NCBI GenBank assembly: GCA_026706025.1
Contig: JAPOZO010000068.1
Coordinates: 1 to 50,921 of the forward strand
From: Candidatus Poribacteria bacterium
GTDB lineage: Bacteria > Poribacteria > WGA-4E > WGA-3G
Direction of reading: 5' to 3'
DNA: 50,921 bases
The notes under the pieces were generated by a model. It ran no database searches. It worked only from the letters and a program-made list of their open reading frames with translations, and was not told the origin of the DNA. The translations under genes and the position numbers were made by a program. Each line of letters opens with the position of its first letter. The stretch's first letter is position 1. Positions 14,804 to 22,841 of the stretch are shown here, piece by piece.

Positions 14804-15475
14804 CTAAAGACGTTGTTTGATACGTCCCCATGTCGTCGTTAATTTACCCTGTGGTTCGACTGGTGTCTCACCGCCAACAATCTCATCACCAGAGACTTTG
14901 ACATCATCAAAACTCGCGGCGGTCTCCCATGCCCAGACACCGGCTTGCCCAGCGGCGTACCCGGCACCGGTTTCATCCTTAAGTTCGCCTTGGTCCTCAC
15001 CGTTAATCCAGAGTTTCATCGAAACGTCTTCCACAACGACCCGCATGTCAAACCATTCGCCGTTCGCGATAGTAACGTTAGTCCCAGCAAGTTCACCGAT
15101 CTTGTCGCGAGCATCCCACGCGCCTTCCTTATGCCGCCAAAGCTCAGTTTTGTTATTTGGGACGTTGAGATAGTAGACATAGTATTCCATCTCGCCCTGT
15201 GCGCGAAAGACAACACCTGCCCAATTCCCTTCATCAAGTCGAACTTTCGCCTCAACGGTGTAATCTTCCCATCCAACCTCACCGACGAGAGAATGCTCGG
15301 CTCTACCGCCTTTAGCAAGTTTATAAGTGCCGTCCTCAACACTCCAAGCACCGTTAGCGGGTGTCCAATCGGCTGCATCCGCTTCAAATGACCAAGACTG
15401 TTCGCCTGCAAAAGCAAAAGGCGCTACGAGTACGAGGAGAGAACACATCACAATAGTTGAAAATAGATATTTCAT
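14804..15475 (-). CDS. Secreted jelly-roll (DUF1080/LamG-like) protein with TTWG tail
   Basis: A 223-residue exported protein: a signal peptide (MKYLFSTIVMCSLLVLVAPFAFA) followed by a concanavalin-like jelly roll resembling the DUF1080/3-keto-disaccharide hydrolase group. Visible strands include WSFEADAADWTPANGAWSVEDG, YTVEAKVRL, WAGVVFRAQGEMEYYVYYLN, TELWRHKEGAWDARD and GVWAWETAASFDDVKVSG. No catalytic residues can be assigned. The tail is PVEPQGKLTTTWGRIKQRL. ATG 15475 is taken, with GGGAG seven bases upstream; ATG 15478 and a TTG at 15517 are in-frame alternatives. It is the intact sister of the broken gene at 15564-16244 and lies directly upstream of the TPR gene. Confidence 0.82.
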   Translation of the reverse strand: MKYLFSTIVMCSLLVLVAPFAFAGEQSWSFEADAADWTPANGAWSVEDGTYKLAKGGRAEHSLVGEVGWEDYTVEAKVRLDEGNWAGVVFRAQGEMEYYVYYLNVPNNKTELWRHKEGAWDARDKIGELAGTNVTIANGEWFDMRVVVEDVSMKLWINGEDQGELKDETGAGYAAGQAGVWAWETAASFDDVKVSGDEIVGGETPVEPQGKLTTTWGRIKQRL

Positions 15476-15563
15476 CATATCGCTCCCTTTATAGAAAATT
15501 GCCTCAAAAGTTTTCAACGCGGTTCTTACGCAGAAAACTTCTGAGGCTAAACCTTACGCAAAA

Positions 15564-16244
15564 TTAGTAAACCCGTTTGAGACGACCCCATGTCGTTGCG
15601 AGTTTGTTATTCGGCTCAACGGCAAGGGTATCCTCTATATTATCACCGTAGACGGTGAAATCGTCAAAACTCGCCTCGGTTTCCCATGCCCACACACCGA
15701 CTTGGCCGGTTTTGTAGGCATCATCTTCATGTTCGCCCTGAAGTTTACCGTTGAGGTGTATCTCAAATTCACTGCCCTCAACGACGACCTTCATATCAAT
15801 CTATTCGCCGTTCTTTATTTGGACCTTCTCAACAGCCGGGATTTGCGCGATATTGTCGCGGGCATTCCAGGCACCATCTTTGTGTCGCCAGAGTTCCGTT
15901 TTGTTATTTGGAACATTGAGATAGTAGACGTAGTACTCCATCTCGCTTTCAGCGCGAAAAACAATACCCGCCCAATGGTGGTTATCCAATCGAACTTTCG
16001 CCTCAATCGTGTAATTATCCCAGTCTTCTTCACCAACGAGAGAGTGTTCCGCTTGTCCACCCTTATCAACGTGGTAGACGCCTTTTGCGATTTCCCACTT
16101 TCCATTGGCAACTTTCCAGTCATCGTGCTTTTCCTCAAAGTCCCATAATTGGGTCCCTGCGTACGTCGGTAGCGAAAGCGCGATACCGAAAAGCACAACG
16201 AGACTTAATGCCGCTAACTTCGGCACTGTGATAGCCATTCTCAT
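15564..16244 (-). pseudogene. Paralogue of the 14804-15475 gene interrupted by an in-frame amber codon
   Basis: Two open stretches in the same frame form one gene: 16244-15801 (signal peptide MRMAITVPKLAALSLVVLFG, then the first two thirds of the jelly roll) and 15800-15564 (the remainder and the tail VEPNNKLATTWGRLKRVY). They are separated only by a TAG at 15803-15801. The intact sister reads NGEWFDM where this gene reads NGE-stop-IDM, so a single TGG-to-TAG change explains the break. There is no frameshift and no ribosome site before the next ATG (15794). TAG ends other genes in the window, so it is a real stop. The start has GGAGGAGC just upstream. It is either a recent nonsense mutation or a base error in the assembly. 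Confidence 0.82.
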
Positions 16245-16318
16245 AGTCGCTCCTCCATCTTTTCCGCTATAGTCTATACATTCCTCGCTATCACGATAAC
16301 AGCGAGAATTCTGAAAAT

Positions 16319-16347
16319 AGAATAACCTTAAACAATAAAAAAGTCAA
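16319..16347 (-). promoter_or_regulatory. Promoter for the tandem jelly-roll genes
   Basis: On the minus strand, TTGACT (16347-16342), a 17-base spacer and TATTCT (16324-16319). The leader contains a hairpin with arms CTCGCT and AGCGAG (about 16284-16306) before the start at 16244. It probably drives the broken gene, its intact sister and perhaps the TPR gene. Confidence 0.55.
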
Positions 16348-16363
16348 CATTAACTTGTGGTTA

Positions 16364-16390
16364 GTCATCAGCAGTCAACGGTCAGTTATG
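16364..16390. repeat. TCAGCAGTCAAC-type intergenic repeat
   Basis: GTCATCAGCAGTCAACG followed by GTCAGTTATG, related to the units at 1084-1107 and 11473-11507. The rest of the 16391-16570 gap shows no other clear element apart from the ribosome site of the next gene. Confidence 0.5.
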
Positions 16391-16570
16391 AGGGGTCTGA
16401 ATCAGGTAAGATGCTATCAGCGGAAAATCGAAATTATGGGAGAACTGAATGGTGCTACGCTGCTGAATAAGAAAACTTGCATTTGCGTCTACTATGATGT
16501 ATGATAGATAGTATTGAAACATACATTTTCCGTGTTTTTGAAAAAATTATCAGATGGAAAGGAGAACATT

Positions 16571-17548
16571 TTGCACATAAGAATTTTAGTTACAGTTTTT
16601 ATCGTTTGCTTTGCTGTGATAGAGACAAGCACGGCGGCACTGAAAGTCGGTCTCATCTACGATGTCACCGGGCGCGGTGACCTCTCATTTTGTGATGCTG
16701 CCTACGCTGGCGCGAAAAAAGCAGAAGACGAGTGGGGATTTAAACTCACAGAGGTCACCCCAAGCCAAAGCACTGATTCCGAATTGACACTCCGCAGATT
16801 AGCGAAACTGAAATACGATCTTATCATTGGTGTCGGATTCCTTTTTCAAGAACCGATGAAACGGGTCGCAAACGAATTTCCGGATGTCAAATTTGCCCTT
16901 ATCGACGCGGTTATAGAACAACCCAATGTCGCATCGCTCACTTACCGCGCACACGAAGGAACATTCCTTGCCGGTGTCATCGCAGCCTTGAAAACAGAGA
17001 CAAAACAGATCGGGTTTATCGGAGGCATGAAGGTACCGCTGGTCGAGGCGTTTGAAATAGGTTTCCGCGCTGGCATTAAGGCAACGAACCCTGATATTGA
17101 ACTGACAGCGGATTACGTCGGTGTCACGCCGCAAGCGTTCAACGATCCAGCGAAAGCCAAAGAGCTTGCCCTGACACAATATAATCGCGGGATAGATATT
17201 ATCCTCGCCGCTGCAGGCGCGAGTGGCCTCGGCGTGCTTGAAGCCGCGAAAGCCAAAGAAAAATCAATTATATGGGTTGACGCCAACGGCAACAATCTCG
17301 CCCCGGGTTTAGTGCTCACAAGCGTCATCAAAGGTGTGGAAATATCTGTTTACGAAACGATAAAGAGTGTCCAAGAAGGCAATTTCTCTGGCGGTCTCAA
17401 AGATTACGGACTCAAAGAGGGCGGTGTTGAGTATATCGTTGACGATGTGAACCGAGAACTTCTTCCAGATGAGGTTTTGAAACAGGTTGAGGCGTTCAAG
17501 GCGAAAATTATCGCGGGCGATATCGTCGTCCCGCATCAACGGCAGTAA
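16571..17548 (+). CDS. BMP-family ABC transporter substrate-binding protein
   Basis: A 325-residue exported protein of the basic membrane protein (Bmp/PnrA) family, which binds purine nucleosides or similar ligands for an ABC importer. The signal peptide is MHIRILVTVFIVCFAVIETSTA; it has no lipobox, so the mature protein should be soluble in the periplasm. Family segments include KVGLIYDVTGRGDLSFCDAAYAG, DLIIGVGFLFQEPMKRVA, FLAGVIAALKTETKQIGFIGGM and IIWVDANGNNLAPG. TTG 16571 is chosen because AAAGGAG (16558-16564) sits six bases before it; an upstream in-frame TTG (16514) has no such site. The ATPase gene begins two bases after the stop, so the two form an operon. The usual two permease genes are missing. 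Confidence 0.87.
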   Translation: MHIRILVTVFIVCFAVIETSTAALKVGLIYDVTGRGDLSFCDAAYAGAKKAEDEWGFKLTEVTPSQSTDSELTLRRLAKLKYDLIIGVGFLFQEPMKRVANEFPDVKFALIDAVIEQPNVASLTYRAHEGTFLAGVIAALKTETKQIGFIGGMKVPLVEAFEIGFRAGIKATNPDIELTADYVGVTPQAFNDPAKAKELALTQYNRGIDIILAAAGASGLGVLEAAKAKEKSIIWVDANGNNLAPGLVLTSVIKGVEISVYETIKSVQEGNFSGGLKDYGLKEGGVEYIVDDVNRELLPDEVLKQVEAFKAKIIAGDIVVPHQRQ

Positions 17549-17550
17549 CG

Positions 17551-19080
17551 ATGACACACACACCCATCATTGAGATGCACGGCATCAGCAAACAGTTTGG
17601 ACATGTACAAGCAAACGACTCGGTGGACTTCACGCTCCAACGCGGCGAAATTCATGCGATCGTTGGCGAAAACGGTGCTGGTAAATCTACGTTGATGAAA
17701 ATTCTCTATGGACTCTACCAACCCCAGGCAGGTGAGATCTTCGTTAATGGAAATCGCGTGAATATACCCTCACCGCGGCGTGCGATGCATCTCGGTTTGG
17801 GAATGGTGCAGCAACACTTCACGCTCATTCCGGTGTTCACAGCACTTCAGAATATCGTTCTTGCCAAAGAACCGCGCAAATTCGGTGCTCTCCTTGATTA
17901 CCAGCAGGCAGAAAAAACGATTACTGCACTCGCGGCGCAGCTCGGATTTGATGTGCCACTGAACGCACCTGTTGAGTCTCTACCGATTGGTACGCAGCAG
18001 CACACCGAAATCTTGAAAGTCCTTTATCACGGCGCGGACATTCTCATCATGGACGAACCGACAGCGGTACTGGCACCGCAAGAGGTCGAAGGGCTTTTTA
18101 ATTGTATGCGAAACCTCAAAAGTGAGGGGAGGAGTCTCATCGTCATCACGCATAAACTCGACGAAGTGATGGCAATCGCTGACACTGTCACAGTACTGCG
18201 ACGCGGGCAATCTGTCCACAGCTGTCCTATCGCTGATACCGATCCGGCAATATTGGCAGAAATGATGCTTGGTGAACCTATCATTCCAACCGCTGTCACG
18301 CGCGAGCAGACAGAGGAGACAACGCCAATGGTGCGGATGGAAGGCGTTACGCTCTCTAAAAGTTCAGAGCTCCTAAGAAAGCATAAATGGAAAAAAGTCT
18401 TGTCAAATAGAGACCCCGGCAAACAGTCCCTCAATGAAGTCAATCTTGAAGTGTTCCCCGGTGAAATCGTCGGGGTAGCAGGCGTGGAAGGGAACGGACA
18501 GACAGAACTGGTTCAGGTCCTGACAGGTCTACGAGAGATTGATAGCGGCACACTCACATTACATGGCGAACAGGTTGCACACATACCTGCTGATAGGCAC
18601 CGACACGGCATTAGTTTGAATGATCGTATTGATGATAACTTTATCGTCGGTCACCACAAAAAGAGACGGTTTTGTCGGAATGGGCTACTCCAGCGGAAAT
18701 CAATTCAGCGATCTGCTTTGAACGCACTGGATAAATACCAGATTCGTGTGGGGAACATCACGTATCCGATTCGAACACTCTCTGGTGGCAATCAACAGAA
18801 AGTCGTTGTTGCGCGGGAGTTAGAGGCAAATCCTGAAGTTATTATTGCCGCGCATCCGACACGCGGCTTGGACATTCACGCGGCGGAATTTGTCCATAGG
18901 CGACTTATTTATGCCCGCAACCGTGGTAAAGCGGTTTTACTGGTGTCCGCCGAATTAGATGAATTGCTCCATCTCAGTGACAGGATCGCAGTCATGTATG
19001 ATGGCAAGATTGTCGGGACTGTGAAACCTACGGAGACCAATAAAGAAGAATTAGGTGCCTTGATGCTGGGGCTAAATTAA
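17551..19080 (+). CDS. Duplicated-domain ABC transporter ATP-binding protein (BMP/nucleoside or sugar type)
   Basis: A 509-residue cytosolic ATPase with two fused nucleotide-binding domains, as in RbsA, MglA and the nucleoside importer ATPases. Domain 1 has Walker A GENGAGKST near residue 38, LPIGTQQHTEILK in place of the signature, Walker B ILIMDEPTAVL and switch ITHKLDEV. Domain 2 is degenerate, as is normal for the family: GVEGNGQTELV, LSGGNQQKVVVARELE, IIAAHPTRGLDIHA. It directly follows the BMP binding-protein gene. Permeases would be expected next, but an amidohydrolase gene follows 49 bases later, so the membrane subunits must be elsewhere or absent. Confidence 0.92.
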   Translation: MTHTPIIEMHGISKQFGHVQANDSVDFTLQRGEIHAIVGENGAGKSTLMKILYGLYQPQAGEIFVNGNRVNIPSPRRAMHLGLGMVQQHFTLIPVFTALQNIVLAKEPRKFGALLDYQQAEKTITALAAQLGFDVPLNAPVESLPIGTQQHTEILKVLYHGADILIMDEPTAVLAPQEVEGLFNCMRNLKSEGRSLIVITHKLDEVMAIADTVTVLRRGQSVHSCPIADTDPAILAEMMLGEPIIPTAVTREQTEETTPMVRMEGVTLSKSSELLRKHKWKKVLSNRDPGKQSLNEVNLEVFPGEIVGVAGVEGNGQTELVQVLTGLREIDSGTLTLHGEQVAHIPADRHRHGISLNDRIDDNFIVGHHKKRRFCRNGLLQRKSIQRSALNALDKYQIRVGNITYPIRTLSGGNQQKVVVARELEANPEVIIAAHPTRGLDIHAAEFVHRRLIYARNRGKAVLLVSAELDELLHLSDRIAVMYDGKIVGTVKPTETNKEELGALMLGLN

Positions 19081-19129
19081 GCGAAGTTGGAAACTCACCA
19101 GCGAAGAGAAACATTCTCAGGAGAAAAAA

Positions 19130-19978
19130 ATGATAATTGATTCACATACACACGCATGGCCCCGGTGGCCCTACCAACCACCCGTCCCTGATGACGAAAG
19201 CCGCGGTAAAATTGAACAACTCCTCCACGAAATGGATCTGCACAATGTTGACAAAGCAGTGCTTATCTGTGCACGCATTGAGAGAAACCCTGACAACAAC
19301 GATTACGTCGCAGCATGCGTCAAACGTTATCCGGAACGGTTGATTCAATTCGCCGATGTGGATTGCTCATGGACAGACACGTATCATACAGATGGCGCAG
19401 CGGATCGGTTGAAAACGGCAGCAGAAATGTACAACCTTAAAGGCTACACGCATTACCTCAGAGGCGATGATGATGGGAGCTGGTTTTTCTCTGAAGAGGG
19501 AGAACGTTTCTTTCACACAACATCTGAAATGCGACTCATTGCGAGCATTGCCATGGGAAGCCACCAACATGAGGCACTCCGTAAAATCGCTGCAGAGTTT
19601 CCGAGTATTCCATTTCTGTGTCATCACATGGGCGGCGCGCGGGCAGGCGAAGAACACCCGTATCCCCAACTCAAGCAGGTGCTCGCCTCAGCAAATGTCC
19701 CGAATATTCATATTAAGATGTCAGGCTTTGCCTATGTCTCGCAGGTCTCGTGGGATTATCCGCATTCGGATACACACTGGATTGTGCGCGCCCTTTACGA
19801 ACATTTCGGTCCCGGTCGTCTCTGTTGGGGATCCGACTATCCAGTTGTTCGCAACTTTATGACGTATCAACACGCGCTTGAGGCGTTTCGTACGCACTGT
19901 ACTTTTATCCCAGAGGCAGATAAAGCGGAGATTTTAGGCGGAACGCTCCAACGTCTATTAGCAGAAGCAGGAAAATAA
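19130..19978 (+). CDS. Amidohydrolase family protein (amidohydrolase-2 TIM barrel)
   Basis: A 282-residue metal-dependent hydrolase or decarboxylase of the amidohydrolase-2 group. Visible metal ligands and motifs: DSHTHAW at residues 4-10 (HxH), a middle block KGYTHYLRGDDDG, FLCHHMGG, IKMSGFAYVS and WGSDYPV, whose Asp is the expected catalytic residue. Relatives act on lactones, cyclic amides or aromatic acids; the substrate cannot be read. AGGAG precedes the ATG, and the gene lies in the same direction behind the ABC genes, so it may act on the imported compound (inference). Confidence 0.87.
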   Translation: MIIDSHTHAWPRWPYQPPVPDDESRGKIEQLLHEMDLHNVDKAVLICARIERNPDNNDYVAACVKRYPERLIQFADVDCSWTDTYHTDGAADRLKTAAEMYNLKGYTHYLRGDDDGSWFFSEEGERFFHTTSEMRLIASIAMGSHQHEALRKIAAEFPSIPFLCHHMGGARAGEEHPYPQLKQVLASANVPNIHIKMSGFAYVSQVSWDYPHSDTHWIVRALYEHFGPGRLCWGSDYPVVRNFMTYQHALEAFRTHCTFIPEADKAEILGGTLQRLLAEAGK

Positions 19979-20027
19979 TTAGCCTCCTTGCGAAGGACGA
20001 TCGCGAAATTAAAGGAGGATAGATCCG

Positions 20028-20507
20028 ATGCCCCGTTTAAATTTAGCGTTAATCTGCGTTTCATATCTGGTCCTCTCTGTTGATATTGCCTTTGCACAAA
20101 ACGACTTCCTACAGGGAGGCACAATCCGCGACGACTCCCTACAACAAGGTGGCACCGTCCGCGGACAGATTGTTGATACGACCGTGGAACAGAACCCAAT
20201 TGAAGGCGTTAGAGTCATCATTGTTGCTACAGATGGCACGGAGTTTACAACCACAACAGATCCCAACGGCGATTTTGAACATGCTGGCATCCCCGCAGGT
20301 AAATACCTTATCAGTATCTACAAAGATGGATACGATGATCGAGTTAGGGCCGTTATACTTGGTAAGGGTGGACATTATTATGTTCCGCTCAAGATGACCA
20401 AAAAGGACACTATTGTTGACTTTCTCGAAGCCCCCGTCCCTATGTACTGGGTGCTGATCCTTTGTGTTATCATAGTCATTTTAATTTTCGCGCGCACAAA
20501 TAGATGA
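20028..20507 (+). CDS. Exported carboxypeptidase-regulatory-like domain protein with C-terminal membrane anchor
   Basis: A 159-residue protein: signal peptide (PRLNLALICVSYLVLSVDIAFA), a short duplicated segment LQGGTIRDDSLQQGGTVRG, then a carboxypeptidase-regulatory-like beta sandwich (VRGQIVDTTVEQNPIEGVRVIIVATDG, TDPNGDFEHAGIPAGKYLISIYKDGY) and a terminal hydrophobic helix (MYWVLILCVIIVILIFA) ending in ARTNR. The layout suggests an inner-membrane-anchored periplasmic domain. AAAGGAGGAT precedes the ATG. It is followed on the same strand by a barrel protein and a lipoprotein, an arrangement that could form an envelope unit. No enzymatic role is visible. Confidence 0.75.
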   Translation: MPRLNLALICVSYLVLSVDIAFAQNDFLQGGTIRDDSLQQGGTVRGQIVDTTVEQNPIEGVRVIIVATDGTEFTTTTDPNGDFEHAGIPAGKYLISIYKDGYDDRVRAVILGKGGHYYVPLKMTKKDTIVDFLEAPVPMYWVLILCVIIVILIFARTNR

Positions 20508-20520
20508 CAGACCAAAGGCG

Positions 20521-20538
20521 TTCAGTTATCAGCAGTCG
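20521..20538. repeat. CAGTTATCAGCAGTC repeat
   Basis: A short copy of the CAGTTATCAGCAGTC-type sequence in the gap between 20507 and 20608, related to those at 1084, 9892, 11473 and 16364. Confidence 0.45.
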
Positions 20539-20607
20539 GTTCTCGTCAAGGTGCCCAAACCTAAAGGATGGAGATTTGACAGAAGAGTGTTAAGGAGGAT
20601 TAGACGC

Positions 20608-21321
20608 TTGAAAACAATCACATTACCGTTGGGATATTTCGTATTAATTGCCACCTTTTTAATACTCTATCCATTCGATAGTGCCCACGCTTTCAGAGAT
20701 CAGGAGCGCGACTTCATCTATGAAGAACGCAAAGACACGCTTGTCCGGTTGGTAAGGAAAAACTACCGTGGGAGGCGTAAAGGCTTTATTTTTGGTCTGG
20801 GTGTCGGTGTGGGTAGCACCAGTTTTACGAAACCGCTCGCCGAATACTATTGGAGACATGCGTACGAAAGCGAATGGTCAACCGAACGTCAAACAAGATC
20901 CGCATTGGTAACAGAGTTGAAAATCGGCCACGGACTTTCCGATCAGTTCTTACTCTACTACACGAGCCGCATTTCATGGCTTCCACTCCAGCATTTCTAT
21001 AAGGATACGATGGTTGCCAATGGTGCCGCGGGAATGGGATTCATGTATTTTCCATTCCGAAGGATAGGTCTTTACCTCGTCGGCAATATCGGGTTGGCAA
21101 CACTCGTAACGTGGCAACCGCCGCTTACATTGGAAAATGCCAGACAGACCGGAGTCTCTGTCTCAGGTGGTATCGGTTATGAATTCCTGTCTCACTGGAG
21201 TATTGACTTCACAGTGAATTCTGGCAACGCCAAGACAACGAGAGTTGATGACCCGAGTGAGATAATATTCAACGATGAAATTCTCACTTTTTCAGTAAAC
21301 CTCAATATGCTCGCTTATTAG
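20608..21321 (+). CDS. Probable outer-membrane beta-barrel protein
   Basis: A 237-residue exported protein. The signal peptide is MKTITLPLGYFVLIATFLILYP with cleavage near DSAHA. The rest alternates hydrophobic and polar residues in short strands with many glycines and aromatics (FIFGLGVGVGSTSF, LVTELKIGHGLSDQFLLYYTSRISW, GAAGMGFMYFPFRRIGLYLVGNIGLATLV, VSGGIGYEFLSHWSIDFTVNSG), as in 8-stranded OmpA/OmpW-like barrels. It ends in an aromatic residue (NLNMLAY), the usual outer-membrane assembly signal. TTG 20608 is chosen because AAGGAGGAT lies 8 bases upstream; an earlier in-frame GTG (20551) would put basic residues ahead of the signal peptide. Confidence 0.75.
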   Translation: MKTITLPLGYFVLIATFLILYPFDSAHAFRDQERDFIYEERKDTLVRLVRKNYRGRRKGFIFGLGVGVGSTSFTKPLAEYYWRHAYESEWSTERQTRSALVTELKIGHGLSDQFLLYYTSRISWLPLQHFYKDTMVANGAAGMGFMYFPFRRIGLYLVGNIGLATLVTWQPPLTLENARQTGVSVSGGIGYEFLSHWSIDFTVNSGNAKTTRVDDPSEIIFNDEILTFSVNLNMLAY

Positions 21322-21343
21322 CACATTTTCTGGAGGTGAAATC

Positions 21344-22000
21344 GTGTGCAGAAAAAGAAGTTTTGGAACTGGAGTGATCGTATTATTGGTGATAGCCGTA
21401 TCGGTATGCCTTCTGAGCTGCGGTGATGTTGACCTCGACATTGACCAAGAACAAACTGAGGAGCCACTCAAATTTATTGAATTTGTCCTGTTTCCGACAG
21501 CACCCTACATTGATAAGTCCTACGTAGAAAAAGTACCGGAAGAGGAAGTCGTCGTTAAACAAATTGATTATGAAGCCGAAAAACAAGCCATTCAGCAGGT
21601 CTATCGCGCTTTCATTAAAGCCTATGTAACAGAAGACATGACGGCACTCCAAGATACATTGGATATCACAGCGGGCATTGAATTTGGGACTAACACTACT
21701 GGCGTTGTCTATGGGTGGAACGATGTCAAAATTTATATTCAAGGAAGATGGGAGGAATTAGATTGTCAGGGCGATCCAAATTGGGAACTGATAGATTTTT
21801 ATATTCGCCCTGAGAATGTTAGTGCCCCTTGGGTAGAAGCGAGTGCAAAGGGCTCCATGTTTTACTATACCCCGGATTTACCCTCTAAGTGTTACAACGC
21901 ACTTGGACGTTTTTACTTCACAAAGAAGTCAGGTGAGTGGCGCATTCATCAAATTGATGGCTCGAAATACTTTACCGATAATCAGCATAAAGTGCCGTGA
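21344..22000 (+). CDS. Lipoprotein with NTF2/SnoaL-like domain
   Basis: A 218-residue protein with a lipoprotein signal (CRKRSFGTGVIVLLVIAVSVCLLSC, lipobox LLSC). A linker of about 45 residues leads to an NTF2-like cone: EKQAIQQVYRAFIKAYVTEDMTALQDTL is the usual opening helix pair, and VYGWNDVKIYIQGRWEEL, WVEASAKGSMFYYTPD and YFTKKSGEWRIHQIDG form the sheet. Such domains bind small ligands or act as partners; the ligand is unknown. It starts with GTG at 21344 with TGGAGGTG just upstream and lies 22 bases after the barrel gene, so the two are probably one transcript. Confidence 0.75.
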   Translation: MCRKRSFGTGVIVLLVIAVSVCLLSCGDVDLDIDQEQTEEPLKFIEFVLFPTAPYIDKSYVEKVPEEEVVVKQIDYEAEKQAIQQVYRAFIKAYVTEDMTALQDTLDITAGIEFGTNTTGVVYGWNDVKIYIQGRWEELDCQGDPNWELIDFYIRPENVSAPWVEASAKGSMFYYTPDLPSKCYNALGRFYFTKKSGEWRIHQIDGSKYFTDNQHKVP

Positions 22001-22053
22001 CCAGATTAGGTGAAAAAATAGAGAATTGAATGCCTCCGCTGTAATAAAAAAGG

Positions 22054-22082
22054 TTGACATCCTACACGCGTCAGGGTATAAT
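22054..22082 (+). promoter_or_regulatory. Consensus promoter for the DUF1326 gene
   Basis: Perfect TTGACA (22054-22059), 17-base spacer and TATAAT (22077-22082). Confidence 0.8.
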
Positions 22083-22089
22083 AACAGTA

Positions 22090-22178
22090 AACGGTGTAGT
22101 ATTCTGTTCGAGACCGGTAACGCGAACCCGGTTTGTAAACTACACGCCACTCAAGCAAAGCGTAAGGAGGAATAGCGC
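22090..22178 (+). promoter_or_regulatory. Structured leader of the DUF1326 gene
   Basis: Between promoter and start the RNA can form an outer stem GTGTAGT...ACTACAC enclosing GTTCG...CGAAC and a CCGG...CCGG pair. The fold ends about 20 bases before AAGGAGG. It matches no riboswitch class I recognise. Confidence 0.35.
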
Positions 22179-22832
22179 ATGAAAGGTATACTTGTTTTAA
22201 CAACACTCGCTTTGACCTTCGTAGCGGGGTTCGCTTTCGCGACTGAAACCCCAACAGTACAAGGCGAATACATTGAAGCCCGGTCAGCGAGTGTGTATGT
22301 CGGCGCGTGCCACTTCGGTGCCGAATATGTTGAAGGCGGGAGAGAAGCGACAGCCGTCTGGAACATCCATGAAGGGAATTGGAACGGCGTTTCACTGAAC
22401 GATTTAACTGTCGTCGCTGTTATCAGTGCGAAAAACAACTTGGCAACCGACACCCAAACCCGAAAAAGTGTGTTGTATGTAGACACAAACACCACACCGG
22501 AACAGCGTGCCGCGCTCAAAGACATGCTCACAACAAAACGCGCGGACGTTTTAGGTGAAGTCGTTGCGACCCAAACCGCCCCTATCACATTTACAAAAAA
22601 TGGAACCAAATACGATGTAACGGTCGGAAAAGCCCTCGCGCTCTCAGCCAACCGCTACCCGTGCGCAGGCTGCACACAACCGCATCAGATTTGGTATAAA
22701 CCGCTGACAACGCTTCAGAACGCCATCGTCGGTAAATCTGAAGTCTATCGCTATAAAGACACGCACCTCCCGGTGATGTGGCAGCAAAGCGGTGCTGAGA
22801 ACAACGTCTTTGTCGGCGACTTCTCGATGTAA
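22179..22832 (+). CDS. Exported DUF1326 family protein
   Basis: A 217-residue protein with a signal peptide (MKGILVLTTLALTFVAGFAFA). The mature part matches the DUF1326 pattern: YIEARSASVYVGACHFGAEY, GREATAVWNIHEGNWNGVSLNDLTVVAVI, and a central region in which the only further cysteines are in YPCAGCTQPH. C43 and the CAGC pair might bind a metal or form disulfides. The function of the family is unknown. It starts at ATG 22179 after AAGGAGG and is expressed from its own consensus promoter. A stable hairpin follows. Confidence 0.8.
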   Translation: MKGILVLTTLALTFVAGFAFATETPTVQGEYIEARSASVYVGACHFGAEYVEGGREATAVWNIHEGNWNGVSLNDLTVVAVISAKNNLATDTQTRKSVLYVDTNTTPEQRAALKDMLTTKRADVLGEVVATQTAPITFTKNGTKYDVTVGKALALSANRYPCAGCTQPHQIWYKPLTTLQNAIVGKSEVYRYKDTHLPVMWQQSGAENNVFVGDFSM

Positions 22833-22841
22833 CGTATTGAT

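Noticed and set aside
15801-15803. Recoding of TAG as an amino acid
   Set aside because: TAG ends other genes with normal lengths in the window (1975-1977, 24744-24746 and 36246-36248 on the minus strand), so a simple nonsense change is more likely.
22006-22395. 129-codon minus-strand frame over the promoter and start of the DUF1326 gene
   Set aside because: It overlaps a perfect promoter and a gene with signal peptide and ribosome site; the product is Arg/Ser/Leu-rich without any recognisable domain.
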